Source: Caulobacteraceae bacterium (GTDB taxonomy: Bacteria > Pseudomonadota > Alphaproteobacteria > Caulobacterales > Caulobacteraceae). From it: DNA of 5,816 nucleotides. Shown piece by piece: positions 1 through 4,478 of the stretch. The translations under genes were made by a program, and so were the position numbers. The notes beneath the pieces were generated by a model that saw nothing but the letters and a program-made list of their open reading frames with translations, made no database searches and was not told where the DNA came from. The stretch lies in assembly GCA_013815405.1 (NCBI GenBank), contig JACDGF010000156.1:1-5816 (forward strand), in the 5' to 3' direction. Position 1 is the first letter of the stretch. The number at the start of each line of letters is the position of its first letter.

Positions 1-866
1 GCGTAGGTGGACGAAAGGAACGCCAGCAAGGCCGCTTCGGGGTCCGCCGTCGTCCGCACCGCATCATAGGGCAGGACGAATTCGCCCAGGCCTGCGTCGA
101 AGCGCGCGTCCGCCGGCGCCGCGGCCGCCTCGCGATATCCAGCCGGCTCCGGCCACGCATAGGAATAGAAGGCCGCGTCCCGGCCGCCCGGCCCGCCCGG
201 CCAGAAGCCCGCGCTGCTCACCTCGTGCGAATAGGCTTCCCGCGCCACCGGGTCGGGCAGGTGCGGCACACCGCCGGGGTGACGCGGGGCCGGCCGCCCC
301 GAAAACCGGGTCACCGCCAGGTCGAAGCTTCCCCAGAAGAAATGGACCGGGCTGGCCTTGCCCAGGAATCCGGTCCGGAAAACCTTGAGCACCCGGTCCG
401 CCGCCAGCAGCACCCGCCAGAAACGGGTCGCCCAGGCCGGCTCGTAGGCGCGCCGCGCCCGGTCGTCCGCGAACGGTATCGCCTCGGCCATCTCGTTGGG
501 CGCCCCATGGATGGCGGTCGGGGTCCCCAGAGCCGTCAACATGTCCATGACCTCGGCGTGAAACGCGCTGACCGCCATCGGCCGCAGGGCTAGGCTCGCC
601 TCCGCGACGTCGGTGCGGGCGCGAAGCGCCTGGTCGACGAAATCGAATTCCAGGTCCAACGCCCGCTCGCCATGCGGGATGAGTCCCGTCGTAAGCCCCC
701 GCGCCGTCAGATAGAGCGGCGTCTGCCACGAATGGTTCAGCCATGGCGTCCGCGCCAGCCGCACCTTGCCAACGATCTGGCACCAGAGGCGCAAGGTCTC
801 GCAGGTGTCGGCCCACTCGGCGTAGGGAAGGGCGGGCCAGGCGGTGGAGGATGGCGGACGCGGCAT
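1..866 (-). CDS. DUF5996 family protein, 3' end cut by window edge
   Basis: An uninterrupted minus-strand frame reads from an ATG at 866 to the left edge, giving 288 complete codons with no stop. Near the N-terminus it has WPALPYAEW (residues 10-18), then DTCETLRLWCQIVGKVRL (20-37) and LNHSWQTPLYLTARGLTTG (43-61). Later come PVHFFWGSFDLAVTRFSGR (173-191) and YSHEVSSAGFWPGG (212-225). This Trp/His-rich layout matches my memory of the DUF5996 family, which has no established biochemical function. The family is about 300 residues, so only a short C-terminal tail should be missing. An in-frame ATG 13 codons upstream (905) is possible, but it has no visible ribosome site and its extra residues do not look conserved; the 866 start has only a weak purine stretch upstream. 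There is no signal peptide or membrane segment, so it is probably cytoplasmic. It lies 120 bp downstream of the cupin gene on the same strand, so co-transcription is possible. Family call fairly sure; function unknown. Confidence 0.8.
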   Translation of the reverse strand, partial: MPRPPSSTAWPALPYAEWADTCETLRLWCQIVGKVRLARTPWLNHSWQTPLYLTARGLTTGLIPHGERALDLEFDFVDQALRARTDVAEASLALRPMAVSAFHAEVMDMLTALGTPTAIHGAPNEMAEAIPFADDRARRAYEPAWATRFWRVLLAADRVLKVFRTGFLGKASPVHFFWGSFDLAVTRFSGRPAPRHPGGVPHLPDPVAREAYSHEVSSAGFWPGGPGGRDAAFYSYAWPEPAGYREAAAAPADARFDAGLGEFVLPYDAVRTTADPEAALLAFLSSTY

Positions 867-957
867 GGGGCGGTTCTCTGTCGCAAGCCCACCGAATTCA
901 CACATCGGGACCAGCGCGTCAAAGAATGCGCCCTCCCGTCCCCACGATCCAGTCGGG

Positions 958-975
958 GGCGCGAGCGAGAGCGCC
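958..975 (-). terminator. Weak hairpin after the cupin gene
   Basis: GGCGC (958-962) and GCGCC (971-975) form a five-pair all-GC stem with an 8-base loop, about 12 bases past the cupin stop. There is no T-run, so it may be a weak terminator, a 3'-end stabiliser, or chance in GC-rich DNA. It sits between the cupin gene and the DUF5996 gene and could reduce read-through between them. Confidence 0.25.
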
Positions 976-986
976 GAGCCGCGCCC

Positions 987-1306
987 CTAACCGAAGTCCG
1001 GTCGCGCCGGATGGTCGACGACGATCACCCTGCCATCGGTCAGCGCCCTGACGAAATGGCGCGCATTGGCCGGAACGACGGCCACCAGGCCCGGCCGCGC
1101 GGCATGGGAGACCCCGTCGATGACAATCTCGATTTCACCTTCCAAAACCTCATAGACCTCCTCCTCGGGATGCGAGTGCTCGTGGATGGTCGCGTCGCGG
1201 TCGAACTCATAGTGGGCGGAGGTCATCGCCGCGGTATGGAAATAGCGCGCGCGCCATCCGGGCAGGCGTCGATGACCGTCAAGATCCGGGTGTCGATGAT
1301 CGGCAG
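987..1306 (-). pseudogene. Small cupin-domain protein, apparently frameshifted near its 5' end
   Basis: The core is a clear single-domain cupin. Numbered on the repaired 106-residue product, motif 1 reads IHEHSHPEEEVYEVLEG (41-57), with H42, H44, H46 and E50 as candidate metal ligands. Motif 2 is PGLVAVVPANARHFV (72-86), with H84 as the further ligand. The family binds a divalent metal and includes many small enzymes or sugar/ligand-binding proteins; the substrate cannot be told. The expected N-terminus, LPIIDTRILTVIDAC, lies in another frame. It starts at CTG 1306, with AAGGAG seven bases upstream and an in-frame TAA eight codons before, so no ATG, GTG or TTG can lie further upstream. That frame hits TGA at 1223-1225. 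One extra C in the CCC run at 1260-1262 joins the two frames and gives exactly 107 codons. The cupin frame itself stays open to 1457, but the added 5' sequence has no cupin character and lacks a matching ribosome site. Either a recent pseudogene, a sequencing error, or (least likely) translation from a downstream start. It is transcribed divergently from the DUF5367 gene. Confidence 0.75.
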
Positions 1307-1313
1307 GGTCCGT

Positions 1314-1319
1314 CTCCTT
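1314..1319 (-). promoter_or_regulatory. Shine-Dalgarno deciding the cupin start
   Basis: AAGGAG on the minus strand is followed after seven bases by CTG at 1306. It is the best ribosome site near the cupin gene. It sits inside the longer open frame rather than ahead of it, so it argues for the short product starting at 1306 and against a start at 1457. Confidence 0.65.
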
Positions 1320-1462
1320 CGGCTGGGTTATAGCATGAGGGCCGGCTGCCGCATCCGCGCTCGAAATATCGGCAATCGCTCCTGGAGGCGCCTTCCAAAC
1401 GATCCCGCCATCGAAAGCGACCGGCGCATCGAAGGGCGATAGTCGTCGATGATACACGGAAG

Positions 1463-1478
1463 CGGTCGGGGACGACCG
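1463..1478. repeat. Inverted repeat CGGTCG-GGGA-CGACCG
   Basis: Six-base perfect arms (1463-1468 and 1473-1478) flank a four-base loop in the 276-bp space between the divergent cupin and DUF5367 genes. The arm CGGTCG also forms part of the core of the operator at 1525-1540, but the TGTAG flanks are absent, so it is not a third copy of that operator. It could be a separate regulator site or a hairpin in the cupin leader region. The rest of 1307-1524 shows nothing I can name. Confidence 0.3.
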
Positions 1479-1523
1479 ATCGCCCGACCTTATCGAAAAG
1501 TGATCCGAAATCGAAAATCCGGC

Positions 1524-1552
1524 TTGTAGCGGTCGCTACACCCTCTTATTGA
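1524..1552 (+). promoter_or_regulatory. Candidate promoter of the DUF5367-like gene
   Basis: TTGTAG (1524-1529) and TATTGA (1547-1552) are 17 bases apart and match sigma-70 boxes only partly (about three of six each). Position supports them more than sequence does: the -35 lies in the first palindrome and the start of transcription would fall in or next to the second, as expected of a repressed promoter. Confidence 0.35.
1525..1540. promoter_or_regulatory. Palindromic operator 1 (likely TetR-family site)
   Basis: TGTAGCGGTCGCTACA has seven-base perfect arms (TGTAGCG/CGCTACA) around a two-base centre GT. It overlaps the candidate -35 box of the DUF5367-like gene. The second copy at 1556-1571 is its reverse complement apart from one base. 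A short palindrome of this size fits a TetR dimer, and the tetR-like gene ends only 30 bp beyond the DUF5367 gene, so it is the natural candidate regulator. The binding assignment is inference. Confidence 0.75.
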
Positions 1553-1555
1553 TGC

Positions 1556-1571
1556 TGTAGCGACCGCTACG
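1556..1571. promoter_or_regulatory. Palindromic operator 2 (likely TetR-family site)
   Basis: TGTAGCGACCGCTACG repeats operator 1 in inverted sense, with arms GTAGCG/CGCTAC and centre AC. Its centre lies 31 bp from that of operator 1, close to three helical turns, so two dimers would sit on the same DNA face. It ends at the first base of the GGAG ribosome site (1571-1574), so a bound repressor would cover the start of transcription and the leader. Confidence 0.75.
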
Positions 1572-1582
1572 GAGACCGTTAC

Positions 1583-2005
1583 ATGGCAAGTTCGACGATC
1601 GGTGAGTCAACCAAACAAGCCCGCCTGCCACTCGCGGCCACGCAGGTCGCCATGCTGGTGTTCCTCGGGGCCGCGCTGTGGTTTTTCGCCACGGTGCTGC
1701 TGCACACGATCGGCCCGATGGGCGCTCTTCGAGGGCTCGGCGTGCCAGTCCTCTACGCTCTGGTGATCCCGGGGACGGTCCCGTTCATCCTGATCGGGCG
1801 CAAGCTGGCGAGACTGCCGCGAGACCGGACTTTGCTCGGAGTCGGGATCATGACCGGAACCGCGTCGTTGCTGGATGGCATGGTTCTCGCGTGGTTTCCC
1901 TCGATCTACGGGACTGACGTGGTCGGGGCGGCCACCGCGATCCTGTGGGGGGTGGGCGTCGGGCTCCTTCTGGGCGTGGTGATGAACAAGCCGGATCGGG
2001 CGTAG
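1583..2005 (+). CDS. DUF5367-like small four-helix membrane protein
   Basis: The 140-residue product has four hydrophobic stretches, about 21-43, 52-73, 84-106 and 112-134, after a short polar N-terminus. There is a basic loop (GRKLARLPRDR, 72-82) between helices 2 and 3. Helix 3 carries LLDGMVLAWFPSIYG (96-110), and helix 4 has LWGVGVGLLLGVV. This pattern (four helices, Asp in helix 3, then an FP-containing turn and a Trp-Gly final helix) matches my memory of DUF5367, a family of unknown function. It is expected in the inner membrane; no catalytic motif is visible. The ATG at 1583 is supported by GGAG (1571-1574) eight bases upstream. Expression is probably repressed through the two palindromes ahead of it, and the gene converges on the tetR-like gene. 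No sign of damage. Membrane protein sure; family name moderately sure. Confidence 0.75.
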   Translation: MASSTIGESTKQARLPLAATQVAMLVFLGAALWFFATVLLHTIGPMGALRGLGVPVLYALVIPGTVPFILIGRKLARLPRDRTLLGVGIMTGTASLLDGMVLAWFPSIYGTDVVGAATAILWGVGVGLLLGVVMNKPDRA

Positions 2006-2014
2006 CCCCCCGGT

Positions 2015-2028
2015 CGCCGCGATCGGCG
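2015..2028. terminator. Weak hairpin between convergent genes
   Basis: CGCCG (2015-2019), CGAT, CGGCG (2024-2028) lies in the 30-bp gap between the convergent stop codons at 2005 and 2036. Its position suits a shared two-way terminator, but the stem is short and there is no T-run on either side. Confidence 0.3.
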
Positions 2029-2035
2029 GGCGCCG

Positions 2036-2560
2036 CTAAAGCGCCTTCTGGCAGACATCGTCCAGGCCGACGCTTTTGAGCAGGACCATGCCCTCGACCA
2101 TGATCAGGAGTTTCGCCGCCTCGGCTTCGCGCGCTTGCGGCGTGGCGCTGTCGAGCTGCGCCTCCCCCCAGGCCAGGAAGCCGCGCGCGATCGCCTCGCC
2201 GACCCCGCGATAGAAGGAATCGCCCCGCGCGGCCAGGCTGGCGATCTCCAGCCACAGGCGCATGTAAGGCCACAGCCCGTCCGCGAGCAGGATGGCGATG
2301 AGTTCCGCGCGCAGTTCGTCGAGCGGCAGGGGCGCCTTGGCGGCCTGTTCGTCCAACACCGCGACCAGCCGCCGCGAGACGACCTCGAGCGTCGCGGCGA
2401 TCACCTCCGCCTTGTCCTTGAAGTAATAGAGCAGCATCCGGTCGCTGATCCGCGCCGCCTTGGCCAGCGGCCTCAGGCTCGACGCCGAAAGCCCCGCCGC
2501 CAACACATGATCGGCCAGCCGGCCCAGGATCGCGGCGCGACGATCGTCCGATTTGATCAC
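2036..2560 (-). CDS. TetR/AcrR family transcriptional regulator
   Basis: The 174-residue product has the N-terminal TetR helix-turn-helix: ILGRLADHVLAAGLSASSLR (11-30), then LAKAARISDRMLLYYFKDK (32-50). The YYFKDK end of the recognition helix is a family hallmark. The rest (51-174) is a variable helical domain expected to bind an inducer and form the dimer; its ligand cannot be predicted. The start is GTG at 2560: an in-frame TAG lies seven codons upstream with no other start between, and AAGGG lies about ten bases before the GTG. The gene converges on the DUF5367-like gene, whose promoter carries two palindromes of TetR-operator size, so it is the likely repressor of that gene. No copy of TGTAGCG is found at its own promoter, so self-regulation through the same site is not evident. 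Somewhat short for the family (usually ~190-220) but complete. Confidence 0.9.
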   Translation of the reverse strand: MIKSDDRRAAILGRLADHVLAAGLSASSLRPLAKAARISDRMLLYYFKDKAEVIAATLEVVSRRLVAVLDEQAAKAPLPLDELRAELIAILLADGLWPYMRLWLEIASLAARGDSFYRGVGEAIARGFLAWGEAQLDSATPQAREAEAAKLLIMVEGMVLLKSVGLDDVCQKAL

Positions 2561-2577
2561 TCGGGCCTGGCCCTTTT

Positions 2578-2583
2578 TCTATA
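2578..2583 (-). promoter_or_regulatory. Candidate -10 box of the tetR-like gene
   Basis: TATAGA on the minus strand, 18 bases before the GTG, matches TATAAT in five positions out of six. The sequence 17 bases upstream (GCGTTT) is a poor -35. If used, the leader would be only about ten bases, barely enough for the AAGGG ribosome site, so this is tentative. Confidence 0.3.
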
Positions 2584-2599
2584 AACCAATCGACAGAGC

Positions 2600-2620
2600 T
2601 AAACGCTGGCGCATAAACGC
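2600..2620. repeat. Direct repeat TAAACGC x2 upstream of the tetR-like gene
   Basis: TAAACGC occurs at 2600-2606 and 2614-2620, 14 bp apart, just upstream of the candidate tetR promoter. The second copy lies inside a GGCG-CATAAA-CGCC inverted repeat (2608-2621). It may be a regulator site unrelated to the twin operators, or chance. The remainder of 2622-2717 shows nothing recognisable. Confidence 0.25.
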
Positions 2621-2717
2621 CGGGCGAGAGGAAGATCGCCCCGTATCGATAGGCAAACGAAGCCGGGGAGGGAAGCAAGGTTCCGCGATCGGACACGCGA
2701 CCGAGAAGCGAAGCGCA

Positions 2718-3996
2718 TCATCCTGACGTCCGTCCGTGGGGCGATTCAGTTACCGAGGTGACGGCCACTAGACCGATCGCCGCGCCGGTCAGGAGCCAAG
2801 CGCCGCCCAATGTGACGACCGTGCCGACGCCATTAGCGACCAGGGCGACGATGAGGAAAAGGCCCCCGAACATCGCAAAGTATCGGAAAAGGAACGCCCT
2901 GCGCTGCATCACGGCCGAAGCGGGGCGGTGGGCGAGGACAAACACAGCAACGAGCGCCGCCGAAAGAGCAGGCGGCGTCTTTCCGACGCCATAGCCTGCC
3001 AGCGCGAAAGCCGCGAGGACGCCGATCCCGGCGAGGCAAGCCAAGGTCGCCACGCGCGTTTTAGAGTTTACCTGACGGTGGAACCAAAGCATCAGGCTGC
3101 CGCTTCCGGCCATGCTGGCGACGACGGCGCACGCGAACGCCATCGAAAGCGCCAGCGGGACGGGGCGTCGGGCGTAAAACAGCATCACTCCCCACCAGCC
3201 GAGGAGCGCCGGCTGAGTTATCAGCATCCGCGCGAACCAGCCGAAACCTCCCTTTCGCCGGTCTGGCTCGCCGCAGACCAACGCCCACCAGGCGCCTCCC
3301 AACGCCAGAATGGCAATCGGGACGCCAGTGATGACGCCCCCCGGCGCGATCGCCGCCAGCAGCAACAAGGCCCAGGAGGCCGGGGCCCAGCCGAACCGCT
3401 CCCATGAGGGCGCCGACCAGCCACGGTGGCTATTCCACCAGCGTCTTGGCTTGGCCACGCCCCAGAGCGCCAGCCACACCGCTAAAAGGCAAAGGCCGGC
3501 GCCGCCCCCCAAAATTGCGAAAACGGCCGCCCAGCTGATACGGCCGAGCCGCTCCCCCGATGCCGATCACGGCAAAGATCGGCAGGCAGAGGCACACCCA
3601 AGAGGTCCAGGCGGGCGCCCTCGGGGTCTCGAAATGCCTTCGCCACCACGTCACCGCGCGCGGGTCGAGGTCAAGCCGAAGACTGGGGCGGTCGCGATCG
3701 ATCCTTTCCAGCAATGCCCGGACGCTTCCCGCCACGGGCGGTGAGATCAACGCCCCCCGCCAACCACGAGGCGTACGTTCCGACGTCAGCGCTAGATAGG
3801 CTTTGTGGTCCGGATGTCTCGGCGCGCCGTACGACCGCCAAAAAGCCAGATCGTCCGCCCGGTCGAGGATCACCTTGGAATACCCCCGATCCGACCCGAC
3901 CTCCCGGTTGGTCCAACCGAACTCCGCGATGGCCAAGGGCGCCAGGATATCCGATCGTGGCATATTGCCGGCGATCAGCGCGGAGATGCGCTTATG
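2718..3996 (-). pseudogene. C-terminal remnant of an HscC-partner-like (J-domain family) membrane protein
   Basis: Two minus-strand frames make up one protein. The first runs from about 3996 (first ATG 3963) and encodes a soluble part: MPRSDILAPLAIAEFGWTN, then LAFWRSYGAPRHPDHKAYLAL and RAVTWWRRHFE, ending in a membrane helix WTSWVCLCLPIFAVIGIG (119-136 from that ATG). The second, down to TGA at 2718, continues with further hydrophobic helices beginning ISWAAVFAILGGGAGLCLLA. They are joined by removing one G from the G5 run at 3554-3558; the second frame has a stop at 3567-3569, just before the join. The soluble part (D-I-L-x-P-L-A, FGW, a WR/HP block, and a W-W-R block before the first helix) resembles the C-terminal region of multi-pass J-domain proteins encoded beside hscC-type Hsp70 genes. 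That is from memory, not a search. The J domain itself is absent: an in-frame TAA at 4003-4005 closes the frame and Hsp70 sequence lies immediately upstream. About 415 codons remain. Non-functional remnant very likely; exact family moderately sure. Confidence 0.6.
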
Positions 3997-4352
3997 AACG
4001 CCTTAAAGGTGATGACCGCCTCGGGCACCGGCGTGTCAAGAAAGGCTTCTGCGTCAGCCTTCAGCCGCGCCAACAGCAACGAAGACAGATCTTCTGGCAG
4101 GTAATCGCGTCCACCGAGGGTGCGAGTCCGCGGGTAACCCATGTAGCGCTTGAAGTTGGTCGCGGTCAGATTTGGATGGGTCGATTGCCGTTCGCGAGCG
4201 GAAAGCCCCACGAGCAGAGAACCGTCGTCATCTAAGCCGACGGCGGAGGGAGTAAGGTAGTGCCCAAGGCTGTTGGGAACGAGTTCCGATCGCCCGTCTC
4301 ACCAAAAGGCGACGGCGCTGTTGGTCGTACCCAGATCAATGTCGACAATCAC
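3975..4352 (-). pseudogene. hscC: N-terminal remnant of an HscC-type Hsp70 chaperone gene
   Basis: From GTG at 4352, with GAGAGGG five bases upstream, the frame reads VIVDIDLGTTNSAVAFW and then TGA at 4299-4301 (codon 18). The same frame continues with DGRSELVPNSLGHYLTPSAV, DDDGSLLVG, SARERQSTHPNLTATNFKRYMG, LPEDLSSLLLARLKADAEAFL and PEAVIT, closely following the start of the HscC subfamily of DnaK-like proteins. The IDLGTTNS phosphate-binding loop is the Hsp70 signature. HscC usually has Arg or Lys after AVW, so the stop is probably a CGA (Arg) to TGA change. Position 4 is Asp where Gly is usual. After PEAVIT (about 4008) the expected VPAYF motif and everything beyond (most of the ATPase domain and the substrate-binding domain, about 450 codons) are missing; ten unrelated codons lead to TGA at 3975. 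HscC-type proteins normally work with membrane J-domain partners, a remnant of which follows at once. Certainly not a working chaperone. Confidence 0.85.
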
Positions 4353-4423
4353 GGTCGCCCTCTCGAAATGCGTCCGGGGGAAAGCTAGCGACCGGTAAGA
4401 CGTGGAACAGGGCTTTGGCTAGG

Positions 4424-4437
4424 CGCTGTCAACAGCG
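4424..4437. promoter_or_regulatory. Palindrome with a consensus -35 upstream of the Hsp70 remnant
   Basis: CGCTGT-CA-ACAGCG has six-base perfect arms around a two-base centre. On the minus strand it contains TTGACA (4427-4432), a perfect sigma-70 -35, 75 bases ahead of the Hsp70 GTG. No convincing -10 follows at 16-18 bases, and it is neither CIRCE-like nor a sigma-32 box. It may be the old promoter/operator of the chaperone operon, or a hairpin downstream of the glycine-rich gene, whose stop is at 4479. Nothing else stands out in 4353-4478. Confidence 0.35.
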
Positions 4438-4478
4438 TCCGCTTCTCCGCGCCTCATTGCAATGATCCGCCGCCGGGG

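Noticed and set aside
64..816. Long minus-strand open frame of 250 codons
   Set aside because: It is a Gly/Arg/Pro-rich shadow of the DUF5996 frame, which reads through the same region without a stop and has conserved motifs.
1260..1264. Programmed -1 frameshifting in the cupin gene
   Set aside because: No X-XXY-YYZ heptamer is present at the site (context GCCTGCCCGG), so a simple indel is the better explanation.
672..1442. Plus-strand 256-codon open frame spanning two minus-strand genes
   Set aside because: Arg-rich composition, lies opposite the DUF5996 and cupin genes, and has no recognisable domain.
1307..1457. N-terminal extension of the cupin frame up to an ATG at 1457
   Set aside because: The added sequence has no cupin character, the best ribosome site lies inside it (1314-1319), and a better N-terminus is found in the neighbouring frame.
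1848..2696. Minus-strand 282-codon open frame over the tetR-like gene
   Set aside because: Low-complexity Arg/Gly/Pro shadow; the 2036-2560 frame has the clear TetR helix-turn-helix.
3430..3553. Continuation of the 3963 frame past the frameshift, giving a 177-residue protein
   Set aside because: After IGIGG the residues turn Arg/Gly/Pro-rich, while the neighbouring frame carries a clean series of membrane helices.
3975..4211. Independent small gene starting MGLSARER
   Set aside because: It is the same frame and family as the sequence upstream of the TGA; the ATG-like start is an internal codon of the Hsp70 remnant.
4299..4301. TGA as a selenocysteine or programmed read-through codon
   Set aside because: The aligned position in HscC-type proteins is Arg/Lys, no SECIS-like hairpin was noticed, and the gene is truncated anyway.
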